Assembly: GCF_016862915.1 (NCBI RefSeq) | Contig: NZ_BONW01000002.1 | Location: forward strand, 1-64,000 | DNA: 64,000 nt | Origin: Plantactinospora endophytica | Lineage (GTDB): Bacteria > Actinomycetota > Actinomycetes > Mycobacteriales > Micromonosporaceae | Direction of reading: 5' to 3' | Shown here: positions 17,940 to 28,287 of the stretch, piece by piece | Numbering within the stretch: the first letter of the stretch is position 1 | Layout: each line of letters begins with the position of its first letter | Position numbers and translations under genes: made by a program | Notes under the pieces: model-generated | Database searches by the model: none | Told to the model about the DNA's origin: nothing | Seen by the model: only the letters and a program-made list of their open reading frames with translations

Positions 17940-18239
17940 CCCGCAGCCCGAATTGTTAACCCGCCGGCCGGGCCACTCCGGACGCGCCGCCCGGGGCAGA
18001 ACACGCGAAACGGGACGTCCCATAGGTCGAGGCCACGCATCGGACGGGCCTGGCAGTGATGTCGCGCACCCTGAAGTTACGTAAGGGTAACGGGCACTCA
18101 ACAGTCAGGCACGATTGTCGGCCGGTGGACAGGCGCGGGCGTACGCTCCCGTCCGTAACGTGGGACAGCCGGCGGCAACGCGCAGGCCGGCTTAGGGCTG
18201 CCACCGCGGTGGGCGGTGTGCAATGGGAAGGAGACCGTC
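17940..18239. other. Leader and promoter region of the nucleoside-uptake genes
   Basis: No gene is supported. It contains a direct repeat of GTTAACCCGC around the stop of the preceding gene and the palindrome TTACGTAA at 18077-18084. It ends in a strong ribosome site (AAGGAG, 18228-18233). No confident minus-35/minus-10 pair was found. Confidence 0.5.
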
Positions 18240-19325
18240 TTGCGCTCTGTGCGTGGGATGCGGATCGTCTCGGTATTCGCGGTGGGCGGGCTCGCGCTGG
18301 GCGCCGCCGCCGCGTGTGGTGAGGCACCGAGCGATAGCAACGCGGGCGGCGCCGCGGCCGAGAAGTACACCGCGTGCATGGTGACGGACGTCGGAGGGAT
18401 CGACGACAAGTCGTTCAACACCTCCGCCTGGGCGGGACTGGAGGCGGCCAAGGCCGCTGACAGCAAGATCGATATCAAGTACGTGGCGTCGAAGGCCGAG
18501 GCCGACTACGAGCCGAACCTGACCCAGTACGTCAACCAGGACTGCGACTTCATCCTCGCCGTCGGCGGACTGATGGGCGAGGCCACCTCGAAGATCGCCA
18601 AGGCGAACCCGGACCAGCAGTTCGGCATCGTCGACGCGAAGCTGCCGGAGAGCAACGTCTTCCCGATGCAGTTCGACACCGCGCAGGCCGGCTACCTCGC
18701 CGGTTACCTGGCGGCCGGGATGACCAAGACCGGCAAGGTCGGCACCTACGGCGGCATGAAGATCGGTCCGGTGACCATCTTCATGGACGGCTACGTCGAC
18801 GGGGTCGCCCAGTACAACAAGGTCAAGGGCAAGAACGTCCAGGTGCTCGGCTGGAACAAGCAGACCCAGAACGGGTCGTTCACCAACGACTTCGTCAAGC
18901 AGGACGAGGGCAAGAAGGTCTCCGACACCCTGGTCGCGCAGGGCGCGGACATCGTCATGCCGGTGGCCGGCGGTGCCGGTCTGGGTACCACGGCGGCGGC
19001 GCAGGCCTCCGGCGGCAAGTACTCGGTGATCTGGGTCGACGTCGACGGCTGCCAGAGCACCCCGAACTGCCCGGCCCTGATGACCACCGTGGTCAAGAAC
19101 ATCTCCGACGCCGTGAAGGACGCCGTGGTGACGGCGGCCAAGGGCGAGAAGCTGGCCCACGACCCCGGCTTCCTCGGCACCCTGGCCAACAACGGCGTCT
19201 CGCTGGCGCCGTACCACGAGTTCGACAGCAAGGTGCCGGCGGAGCTGAAGGGCGAGATCGACAAGCTCAAGGCCGACATCAGCTCCGGTGCGATCAAGGT
19301 CACCTCGGCCAGCCAGCCGAAGTGA
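18240..19325 (+). CDS. BMP-family nucleoside-binding lipoprotein
   Basis: 361 aa. A signal peptide (SVFAVGGLALGAAAAC) with Cys near residue 22 is followed by a BMP-family type 1 binding fold: CMVTDVGGIDDKSFNTSAW, DFILAVGGLMGEATSKIA, MQFDTAQAGYLAGYLAAGM and DIVMPVAGGAGLGTTAA. Such proteins capture purine or pyrimidine nucleosides for an ABC importer, which agrees with the ATPase, two permeases and salvage enzymes that follow. The TTG at 18240 is chosen because AAGGAG lies 6 bases upstream. Confidence 0.93.
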   Translation: MRSVRGMRIVSVFAVGGLALGAAAACGEAPSDSNAGGAAAEKYTACMVTDVGGIDDKSFNTSAWAGLEAAKAADSKIDIKYVASKAEADYEPNLTQYVNQDCDFILAVGGLMGEATSKIAKANPDQQFGIVDAKLPESNVFPMQFDTAQAGYLAGYLAAGMTKTGKVGTYGGMKIGPVTIFMDGYVDGVAQYNKVKGKNVQVLGWNKQTQNGSFTNDFVKQDEGKKVSDTLVAQGADIVMPVAGGAGLGTTAAAQASGGKYSVIWVDVDGCQSTPNCPALMTTVVKNISDAVKDAVVTAAKGEKLAHDPGFLGTLANNGVSLAPYHEFDSKVPAELKGEIDKLKADISSGAIKVTSASQPK

Positions 19326-19331
19326 CCCCCG

Positions 19332-19364
19332 GGTCGACCGTCCGACCAGCTCGGGCGGTCGACC
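19332..19364 (+). terminator. Hairpin after the binding-protein gene
   Basis: GGTCGACCG (19332-19340) pairs with CGGTCGACC (19356-19364), 7 bp after the stop. A second hairpin lies at 19440-19472 (GGTTTC/GAAACC with inner GC pairing). Partial termination here would let the binding protein be made in excess over the ABC subunits, as is common. Confidence 0.6.
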
Positions 19365-19578
19365 GGTACGGCTGCGACGCCGACGATCCGGTCGCTCCGA
19401 CCGTCGTGGAGACAATTCTCCGCGCCGATCGGGGCGACCGGTTTCTACACCGGCCGGGACGGCCGGGAAACCGGCGACGGCGGGCCGAACAGCCCGTCGC
19501 GATCGCCGGATGAGACCCTGTCGACCCGGTCGGAGCAGCAGCTAGGCTGCACCATCGCCCGCACTCCAGGAGGTTGCG

Positions 19579-21227
<1,649 letters not shown>

Positions 21228-21231
<4 letters not shown>

Positions 21232-22640
21232 CCGACGTGAACGAGCCCGGGACAGCGTCGCCGGAGAAGATCCCGGCCGGGCGGCGGCCCGAGACCGAGG
21301 CGGTCGGCGTGGTCGGCGAGGCCGGGTCCGAGCGCCCGGTCGCCGGCTCCGGGGACACCCCGGCCGATTCCGGGGGTACGCCGCCGGACGGTGGCGGGCT
21401 GACCGACCGGCACGGCGGCGGCCGGCAACTGCTGCGGGCGTTCGTGCACAACCTCTGGGCGGCCAACACCGTCACCGTCACCGTGCTGGCGATCGTGCTG
21501 GCCACGCTGATCGGTGCCGTCCTGATCGTCGTCTCCGACCCGGACGTGCTCGCCACCTGGGGTTACTTCACCGCCCAGCCGTCCGATGCGCTGAACGCCA
21601 GTTGGACGGTGGTCAGCGAGGCGTACGCGAACCTGTTCAAGGGCGCGGTCGTCGACCCGGCGGCGGTGCAGGCGTGGGCGAACGGCACCGGCGGCTGGCA
21701 GCCGGTCTTCGCGCCGATCTCGGAGACGCTGACCTACACCGCCCCGCTGGTCTTCACCGGGCTGGCGGTCTCGCTCGCCTTCCGGGGCGGCCTGTTCAAC
21801 ATCGGCGCCCAGGGCCAGGCCACCATCGGGGTGATCCTGGCCGCGCTGGCCGGCTTCCTGCTCCCGCTGCCCCCGGTGGTGCACCTGATCGTGGCCGTAC
21901 TGGCCGGCGCGCTCGGCGGGGCGATCTGGGGATTCGTCCCCGGTTTCCTGAAGGCGCGTACCGGTGCCCACGAGGTGATCACCACGATCATGCTCAACTA
22001 CGTCGCGATCTCCTTCCTGGCCTGGATCATCGTGCAGGACGGCGTACACGATCCGGACCGGACGGACGCGATCAGCCGGCCGGTGGACGGCTCCGCGCAG
22101 CTTCCCCGGCTGCTCGGCAGCGACCTGCGGGTACACCTCGGCATCGTGCTGGCGGTCGCCGCCACCTGGGCGGTCGGCTGGCTGCTCAACCGCTCCACCT
22201 TCGGCTTCGAACTGCGGGCGGTCGGCGCCAACCCGGACGCCGCGCGGACCGCCGGGATCAGCGTCGGCCGGACGTACGCGCTGGTGATGGTGATCGCCGG
22301 GGCGCTCTCCGGGCTCGGCGGCGCGAACATGGTGCTCGGCAGCACCGCCACCGCGCTCACCCCGCTGGTGATCGCCCAGATCGGCTTCGACGGGATCCTG
22401 GTGGCACTGCTCGGCCGGGTGAAGCCGTGGGGCGTGGCGCTCGCCGCGCTGCTCTTCGGCGCGCTCCAGGCCGGCGGCAACCGGATGCAGTCGTACGCCA
22501 GCATCTCGCTGGAACTGGTCACCGTGCTCCAGGCGCTGATCGTCATCTTCATCGCCGCGCCGGCACTGGTGAAGGCGATCTTCGGGCTCCGGGCCGCCCG
22601 GGCCGCCCGGTTGTCCACGAGCATGGCAAAGGGCTGGTGA
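21228..22640 (+). CDS. Nucleoside ABC transporter permease 1
   Basis: 470 aa. A roughly 80-residue hydrophilic, Gly/Pro-rich N-terminal tail precedes a BPD_transp_2 type permease with about nine membrane segments (LVFTGLAVSLAFRGGLFNIG, GAHEVITTIMLNYVAISF, AVGANPDAARTAGISV). This corresponds to YufP/NupP. The start overlaps the ATPase stop by four bases. The long tail is absent from shorter homologues and may be regulatory or simply low-complexity. Confidence 0.92.
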
Positions 22641-22700
22641 GCCAGTGAGTGCGAGGAGTGAGCTTGCGAGCCCCGCAGTCGCGAACGGAAGGCGGCACTG

Positions 22701-23978
22701 ATGTCCACCATGGCTGTCGAGGACGTCGCCGTCGCGGTGCGTACCGGCTTCTGGACCCGGGACCGCAAGATCGGCGCCGGAGCCCTACTGCTCGGGCTGC
22801 TCGCGGCGGGCCTCTTCGGCTCGCTCGCCACCGGTGCGGACGCGCGGTTCACGCTGAGTGAGGATGCCGGCGGCGCGGCGCTGGCCGTCGAGGGCACCTT
22901 CGGGGCGATCCTGTTCGGGCTGGTCGCGGCGGCGGCCGGGGCGGCACTGCTGGCCGGGCTGCCGAAGCGCTGGTTCGTGCCGCTGCTCGGGGTGGCGATC
23001 GTCGGGGTGGTGCTCTCCTTCCTCTGCTGGCAGGTGTCGGCGGCACCGACCGGGCAGAACTTCATGCCACTGGTCAACATCGTCCGGGGTACCTTCATCC
23101 TGGCCCTGCCGTTGATCTTCGGCGCGCTGGCCGGGGTGCTCTGCGAGCGGTCCGGCGTGGTGAACGTGGCGATCGAGGGCCAGTTGCTGATGGGCGCCTT
23201 CGCCGGTGCCCTGGTCGGCACGATCGCGGCGAGCGCCTGGGTCGGGCTGATCGCGGCGGCCCTGGGCGGCGCCCTGATCTCGCTGCTGCTGGCGGTCTTC
23301 ACCATCCGCTACCTGGTCGACCAGGTCGTGATGGGCATCGTGCTGAACCTCTTCGCGGTCGGCCTGACCGGGTTCCTCTACGAGCGGCTGATGCAGCCGG
23401 AGGCGACGAAGTACAACCAGCCGCCGAGGTTCGAGGCGTGGCCGATCCCGGTGCTGTCCGACATCCCGGTGCTCGGGCCGGCGCTGTTCCGGGGCAACAT
23501 CTTCCTCTACCTGGCCCTGATCCTGGTGGTGGTGATCCACGTCGCGCTGTTCCGTACCCGGTGGGGGCTGCGGACCCGCTCGGTGGGCGAGCACCCGACC
23601 GCCGCCGACACCCTCGGGGTGAAGGTGCTGGCGCTGCGGTACCGGAACGTGCTGCTGGCCGGCATGGTGGCCGGGGTCGGCGGTGCGTCGTACACCCTGG
23701 CGCTCTACACCTTCAGCAAGAACATGATCGGCGGCAAGGGCTTCATCGCGCTGGCGGCGCTGATCTTCGGACGGTGGAGTCCGACGGGCGCGCTGCTGGC
23801 GGCGCTCTTCTTCGGCTTCGCCGACCAGCTCGGCACCTACCTGAGCGCGATCGACAGCAGCATTCCGAGCGAGTTCCTGGCGATGCTGCCGTACCTCGCG
23901 ACCCTGCTGGCCGTCGCCGGCCTGGTCGGCAAGGTGCGGGCGCCGGCCGCCGACGGCAAGCCCTACATCAAGGGCTGA
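22701..23978 (+). CDS. Nucleoside ABC transporter permease 2
   Basis: 425 aa with about ten membrane segments. Family features are GVLCERSGVVNVAIEGQLLM, TIRYLVDQVVMGIVLNLFA and RTRSVGEHPTAADTLGVKVL. It corresponds to YufQ/NupQ and forms the channel with permease 1. The ATG has GGAAGG upstream. A 60-bp spacer separates it from permease 1. Confidence 0.92.
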   Translation: MSTMAVEDVAVAVRTGFWTRDRKIGAGALLLGLLAAGLFGSLATGADARFTLSEDAGGAALAVEGTFGAILFGLVAAAAGAALLAGLPKRWFVPLLGVAIVGVVLSFLCWQVSAAPTGQNFMPLVNIVRGTFILALPLIFGALAGVLCERSGVVNVAIEGQLLMGAFAGALVGTIAASAWVGLIAAALGGALISLLLAVFTIRYLVDQVVMGIVLNLFAVGLTGFLYERLMQPEATKYNQPPRFEAWPIPVLSDIPVLGPALFRGNIFLYLALILVVVIHVALFRTRWGLRTRSVGEHPTAADTLGVKVLALRYRNVLLAGMVAGVGGASYTLALYTFSKNMIGGKGFIALAALIFGRWSPTGALLAALFFGFADQLGTYLSAIDSSIPSEFLAMLPYLATLLAVAGLVGKVRAPAADGKPYIKG

Positions 23979-24002
23979 CCAGCGGCGGGGCAGGATGGGG
24001 AC

Positions 24003-24713
24003 GTGACCATGGAGATTGACTGGGCGAAGCTGCGGGCCGCCGCCACCGACGTGATGCGGCACGCGTACGCGCCGTACTCGAACTTTCCGGTCGGGGCGGC
24101 GGCGCTGGTCGACGACGGCCGGATGGTGGTTGGCTGCAACGTCGAGAACGCCGGCTACGGGGTGACGCTCTGCGCCGAGTGCGGGGTGGTGTCGGCGCTG
24201 CACGCCTCGGGTGGCGGGCGGCTGGTCGCGCTGTCCTGTGTGGGTGCGACCGGTGAGCCGTTGATGCCGTGCGGGCGGTGCCGGCAGCTTCTCTGGGAGA
24301 ACGGTGGGCCGGAGTGCCTGATCGAGGCCGATCCCGTTCCGCTGCGGATGGCGGAGCTGCTGCCGCACGCCTTCGGGGTGGAGGATCTCGAAGCGATCGC
24401 GGCGTCGGTGAAGGTGCCTCCGGTGCCGGAGGAGCTGGCCGCCTGGCGGGGGCGGGGGACCGTCTTCGTGCACCCGGACGTCTCCGGTGGGCGGCAGGTC
24501 TGGACGGGATACTGGGAGCGGGCCGCCGGGGACGCCGAGGGGGCGCAGACCGGGGTACTCGAGGAGGCGCCGACCTGGGACGACCCGGCCGAGGCGGTGA
24601 GCTGGGGGCAGGCGCGTACGCCCCGGGTGGTGGTGGTCGACGCGGACGGGGCGATGTTCTGGGCGGGTGAGGGGGAGCCGCCGGCCGAAATCCCTCGACG
24701 TTGGGGCGTCTGA
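24003..24713 (+). CDS. cdd: Cytidine deaminase with an extra C-terminal domain
   Basis: Converts cytidine/deoxycytidine to uridine/deoxyuridine. Residues 1-130 are a normal small cytidine deaminase: NVENAGYG, zinc ligands in LCAECGVV (catalytic Glu) and MPCGRCRQLL. The protein runs on for about 105 residues (total 236; usual about 130). The added region contains GRGTVFVHPDVSGGRQVWTG and PRVVVVDADGAMFWAGEG and is not a second deaminase copy. Its function is unknown. GTG at 24003 is used; ATG at 24009 is equally possible. It begins 24 bp after permease 2, so it belongs to the uptake operon. Confidence 0.93.
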   Translation: MTMEIDWAKLRAAATDVMRHAYAPYSNFPVGAAALVDDGRMVVGCNVENAGYGVTLCAECGVVSALHASGGGRLVALSCVGATGEPLMPCGRCRQLLWENGGPECLIEADPVPLRMAELLPHAFGVEDLEAIAASVKVPPVPEELAAWRGRGTVFVHPDVSGGRQVWTGYWERAAGDAEGAQTGVLEEAPTWDDPAEAVSWGQARTPRVVVVDADGAMFWAGEGEPPAEIPRRWGV

Positions 24714-24813
24714 GTTTTCCCGTCCGGCCCGGTCCGTCGCTGCCGGTGTCGTGGGTTGTTTTCGAGCTGGTCGGTGGCTGGGCTGAGGGGGTTCCCCCGC
24801 GTGGCGTGGGTGG

Positions 24814-24883
24814 GCCGGGGCCTGCCGTGCCCGGCTCCGGGCGGTCAGGCTTGATCCCTCCGCCGGGCACGGCAGGCCCCGGC
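24814..24883. terminator. 22-bp perfect inverted repeat between cdd and deoA
   Basis: Arms 24814-24835 and 24862-24883 match over all 22 bases with a 26-base loop. It lies 100 bp after cdd and 85 bp before deoA, so it can act as terminator or attenuator, splitting the salvage genes into two expression units. Confidence 0.75.
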
Positions 24884-24968
24884 TCGGTGGGCGCTGGCCG
24901 TACGGCGGTGACAGGTCCGAGGTTTCGGCAACGGCGCCGGGATCCGATGAGAAACGTGAGGAAGAGCT

Positions 24969-26249
24969 GTGGGTGGGTTTGCCGCGGTCGACGTGATCCG
25001 GGTGAAGCGGGACGGCGGGGTGCTCTCCGACGAGCAGATCGACTGGGTGGTGGACGCGTACACCCGGGGGCTGGTCGCCGACGAGCAGATGTCGGCGCTG
25101 GCCATGGCGATCCTGCTGCGGGGCATGACGGCGGGCGAGATCGCCCGGTGGACCGCCGCGATGATCGCCAGCGGGGAACGGCTGGACCTGTCCGGGGTAC
25201 GCCGGCCGACCGTGGACAAGCACTCGACGGGTGGTGTGGGTGACAAGATCACGCTGCCGTTGACTCCGCTGGTGGCGGCGTGTGGTGCCGCCGTACCGCA
25301 GCTCTCCGGGCGAGGGCTGGGACACACCGGCGGGACGCTGGACAAGCTGGAGTCGATCCCGGGATGGCGGGCGGCGCTCGGCAACGACGAGTTCATCGCC
25401 CAGTTGGGCGAGGTCGGCGCGGTGATCTGCGCGGCGGGCGAACGGCTGGCGCCGGCAGACCGCAAGCTGTACGCGCTGCGTGACGTCACCGGGACGGTGG
25501 AGGCGATCCCGCTGATCGCCAGCTCGATCATGAGCAAGAAGATCGCCGAGGGTACCGGCGCACTGGTGCTGGACGTGAAGGTCGGCTCGGGCGCGTTCAT
25601 GAAGTCGGAGGCGGACGCCCGGGAACTGGCCCGGACGATGGTCGAGTTGGGCGGCGCGCACGGGGTGCGGACGGTGGCCCTGTTGACGGAGATGTCGACG
25701 CCGCTGGGGCTGGCCGTGGGGAACGCGGTCGAGGTGGCCGAGTCGGTCGAGGTGCTGGCCGGGGGCGGGCCGGCCGACGTGGTGGAGCTGACCGTCAGGC
25801 TGGCCCGGGAGATGCTGGACGCGGCGGGGCTGCCGGACGCCGACCCGGAGCGGGCGCTGCGGGACGGCCGGGCGATGGACGTCTGGCGGGCGATGATCCG
25901 GGCCCAGGACGGCGACCCGGACGCCCCGCTGGCGGTCGCCCCGGAGGTGGAGGTCGTCCGGGCGGACCGGGACGGCTTCGTGGCGGCTGTCGACGCGTAC
26001 GGGATCGGGATCGCGGCGTGGCGACTCGGCGCGGGACGGGCCCGTAAGGAGGACCCGGTCAGCGCCGGGGCCGGGGTGCTGCTGCACCGCAGGCCGGGAG
26101 ATCCGGTACGCGCCGGTGAGCCGCTCTACGAACTCCGGGCCGACGACCCGGACCGGATTCCGGCGGCCCGGGCCGTCACCGAGGCGGCGGTGTCGATCTC
26201 GGCGGAGCGGCCGGCCCTGCCACCGCTGGTCGTCGACCGGATCGGTTAG
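24969..26249 (+). CDS. deoA: Thymidine phosphorylase
   Basis: 426 aa. Reversibly converts thymidine and phosphate to thymine and deoxyribose-1-phosphate. The family signature is seen as SGRGLGHTGGTLDKLESIPG, and the phosphate/active-site loop as KHSTGGVGDK near residue 80. The C-terminal alpha/beta domain (AWRLGAGRARKEDPVSAGAG) is complete. GTG start with GAGGAAGAG just upstream. The product would enter the deoxyribose pathway with DeoC encoded at 48878. Confidence 0.96.
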   Translation: MGGFAAVDVIRVKRDGGVLSDEQIDWVVDAYTRGLVADEQMSALAMAILLRGMTAGEIARWTAAMIASGERLDLSGVRRPTVDKHSTGGVGDKITLPLTPLVAACGAAVPQLSGRGLGHTGGTLDKLESIPGWRAALGNDEFIAQLGEVGAVICAAGERLAPADRKLYALRDVTGTVEAIPLIASSIMSKKIAEGTGALVLDVKVGSGAFMKSEADARELARTMVELGGAHGVRTVALLTEMSTPLGLAVGNAVEVAESVEVLAGGGPADVVELTVRLAREMLDAAGLPDADPERALRDGRAMDVWRAMIRAQDGDPDAPLAVAPEVEVVRADRDGFVAAVDAYGIGIAAWRLGAGRARKEDPVSAGAGVLLHRRPGDPVRAGEPLYELRADDPDRIPAARAVTEAAVSISAERPALPPLVVDRIG

Positions 26250-26271
26250 TCAGTCTGTCTCCGGTCCGATC

Positions 26272-26292
26272 GGCGCCGCGCATGTCGGACCG
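26272..26292 (+). terminator. Hairpin after deoA
   Basis: CGGTCCGA (26272-26279) and TCGGACCG (26285-26292) form an 8-bp stem with a 5-base loop, 22 bp after the deoA stop. No T-run. The rest of the gap to 26546 shows no supported gene. Confidence 0.5.
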
Positions 26293-26546
26293 TACCGTCG
26301 GGTCGTCGGTCTGCCGGCCCGTCGGCCCGATCCGGGGCGCCGGGCGCCAGGTGGATCACGCTGCCGGGGTGGTCCGGGTTGGACGCGCGGCGCCGGCACG
26401 ACTGCCACGCCGAGCGCCCATGGTGTACGCGCTGTCGACCCGCTATCCTCCGTCGCCGGGGGGTAGCACGGGGTGCGCGGTCGGCTCGACGCCGAGCTTC
26501 ACCGCACCCGGTGCCGTGGGCGCCGCGCGCCCGAGGCGACTCCGAC

Positions 26547-27245
26547 GTGACGGGAAACAACGTTGTGACCGTATCCGCTCCCGACCCGCAGGCGGTCCGG
26601 GCCGCCAACGTGACCGAGTTGCAGCGGTTGGGGCTGCCGGTGCCACCGGAGCAGTTTCCGCTGGTCTGGGAGCCGGGCGACGCGGTCGAGTTGCGACCCA
26701 CCGCCGAGATCGAGGCCCGGACGGCCGTACTGCACCTGGTGCTGGCGCGGTGCTTCGGCATGCCGCCGGAGGCGGGGATGAGCTGGCTGCTCGGCTCGCA
26801 CCTGGTGGAGCAGGTGACACCGCCGGAGTGGCAGTTCGTGATGGGCAGTCGGGGCGACCACCGGTCCTTCGTACTGCACCACGACGCGGTCTTCGCGCTG
26901 GCCTGGGTACTCGGACTGAGCCGGCACCTGGATCCGACGGAGCCCAGCGACGAGCGGCTGATGGAGCAGTTGCCCAACCTGGCGGCGGGGGAGAACTTCG
27001 GCCAGTGGCGTTCGCGCACCCTGGCGGCACCCCGGGACGCGGCCGAGGTCGCCGCCGTACTCGACTTCTACTACTGCCTCGACTGGGGTTACCTGGAGGC
27101 GGAGCAGGAGGGGCTGCGACTGCCCGGGATGATCGACAGCAACGCGATCGGGCAGCGGCGGTGGGCGCTGGAGTGGGCGGTGGTGTTCCGGGGGCCGTTC
27201 CACGACCCGCCCGCCGGCTGGGAGGAGATCGACCTCTCCACCTGA
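26547..27245 (+). CDS. DUF4272 domain protein
   Basis: 232 aa, soluble. The body matches DUF4272: an early block WEPGDAVELRPTAEIEARTA, then VLHLVLARCFGMP, a hydrophobic LAWVLGLSRHLDP, and the C-terminal NAIGQRRWALEWAV. The family is widespread and uncharacterised. GTG at 26547 is used; GTG at 26565 is an alternative. It does not fit the salvage function of its neighbours and may be present by chance of order. A 20-bp tandem repeat starts at its stop codon. Confidence 0.82.
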   Translation: MTGNNVVTVSAPDPQAVRAANVTELQRLGLPVPPEQFPLVWEPGDAVELRPTAEIEARTAVLHLVLARCFGMPPEAGMSWLLGSHLVEQVTPPEWQFVMGSRGDHRSFVLHHDAVFALAWVLGLSRHLDPTEPSDERLMEQLPNLAAGENFGQWRSRTLAAPRDAAEVAAVLDFYYCLDWGYLEAEQEGLRLPGMIDSNAIGQRRWALEWAVVFRGPFHDPPAGWEEIDLST

Positions 27246-27324
27246 CTGCGGGCGGCATGCTCCGACTGCGGGCGGTGTGCTCTGGTTCCGGGCGGTGTGC
27301 TCTGGCTTCGGGGGGCGCTCAGTG
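27245..27324. repeat. 20-bp tandem repeat at the DUF4272 3' end
   Basis: Units begin at 27245, 27265, 27285 and, degenerate, 27305. The shared core is CGGGCGGTGTGCTC. The first unit starts at the last base of the stop codon; the last runs into the 3' end of the convergent methyltransferase gene. Confidence 0.75.
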
Positions 27325-28179
27325 TGGGCGGTGGGCGGCCACCTGGACGGCGATCGTCACCGGGATCGGCTCGGGCAGCTTGTCGATCAGCCGGTCGAGC
27401 CGGGCGGGGTCGGTGTGCCAGGCGCTCGGGCCCATGCCGACCAGGGTGCGTACCTCGGTCCGGTCCAGCCGGAGCGTGTCGCGGTGCACGGCTGTCCCGT
27501 CCGGCGTGAAGTGCTCGGCCAGGCTGCCGGCCACCCGGGCCTCCTTGGCCGGGTCGACCCGGAGCAGGCCGAGCCGGTCGACCAGTTCGCCGAGGTGGTC
27601 GGCGGCCGGGGTGACCACCAGCAGCGCGCCGTCGTCCCGGAGTACCCGGCGGAACTCCGGCCCGTTGCGCGGGGCGAAGACGTTCAGCAGCAGCCCGGCG
27701 GCGCCGTCGGCCAGCGGCAGCCCGCGCCAGGTGTCGCAGAGCGCGGCGCCGGCCCGGGGATGGGCGCGGGCGGCCCGACGCAGCGCCGGCTTGGAGACGT
27801 CCAGCGCAAGCCCCGCTGCGGCGGGCAGGGCGTCGAGCACCACGGCGAGGTGCCGGCCGGTGCCGGCTCCGGCGTCCACCACCAGTTCCGGGTACGTCTC
27901 CGTCGCCGCCCCGACGACCGCCCTGGCGAGGTCGGCGAGCGCTGTCGAGATCAGGTCGTAGTGGCCGGCACCCAGGAACTCCTCCCGGGCGGCCACCATC
28001 GCCGGACTGTCCCCGGAGTGTGTGGCCCGCCCGGCGGTGAGGTTGACGTACCCCTGCCGGGCCAGGTCGAAGCGGTGCCCCGCCGGGCAGCCCAGCGCGG
28101 CCACGGCGGTGGGCGGTACGCCGGCCAGCGGCCGGCCGCAGACCGGGCAGCGAAGCCGCCGCAGGACCTCGGGAGGCAC
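27319..28179 (-). CDS. RlmA-like 23S rRNA (guanine-N1) methyltransferase
   Basis: 286 aa. The N-terminal zinc module has CPVCGRPL and LGCPAGHRFD, the Cys/His pattern of RlmA proteins. QGYVNL and the SAM-binding motif VVDAGAGTGRHLAVVLD follow, then motif IV-like LLNVFAPRN. RlmA(I) and RlmA(II)/TlrB modify G745 or G748 of 23S rRNA; TlrB-type modification contributes to tylosin resistance in producers. The exact site cannot be assigned. The GTG at 28179 is chosen because the Zn module begins there and family length is near 280. Divergent from add. Confidence 0.85.
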   Translation of the reverse strand: MPPEVLRRLRCPVCGRPLAGVPPTAVAALGCPAGHRFDLARQGYVNLTAGRATHSGDSPAMVAAREEFLGAGHYDLISTALADLARAVVGAATETYPELVVDAGAGTGRHLAVVLDALPAAAGLALDVSKPALRRAARAHPRAGAALCDTWRGLPLADGAAGLLLNVFAPRNGPEFRRVLRDDGALLVVTPAADHLGELVDRLGLLRVDPAKEARVAGSLAEHFTPDGTAVHRDTLRLDRTEVRTLVGMGPSAWHTDPARLDRLIDKLPEPIPVTIAVQVAAHRPH

Positions 28180-28287
28180 CCCGTCACGATAGTGCGCGGG
28201 CCGGACGGGGCCCGGCGGTGGCCCGGTCCTCCAGCCGACCGGTGGTCCCGGCGCGGGTCGGAGCGGCCGGGACACTAGGGTCGGGGG

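Noticed and set aside
22785-26087. 1100-codon minus-strand frame
   Set aside because: Antisense to permease 2, cdd and deoA, which are unmistakable; arginine/histidine-rich without motifs.
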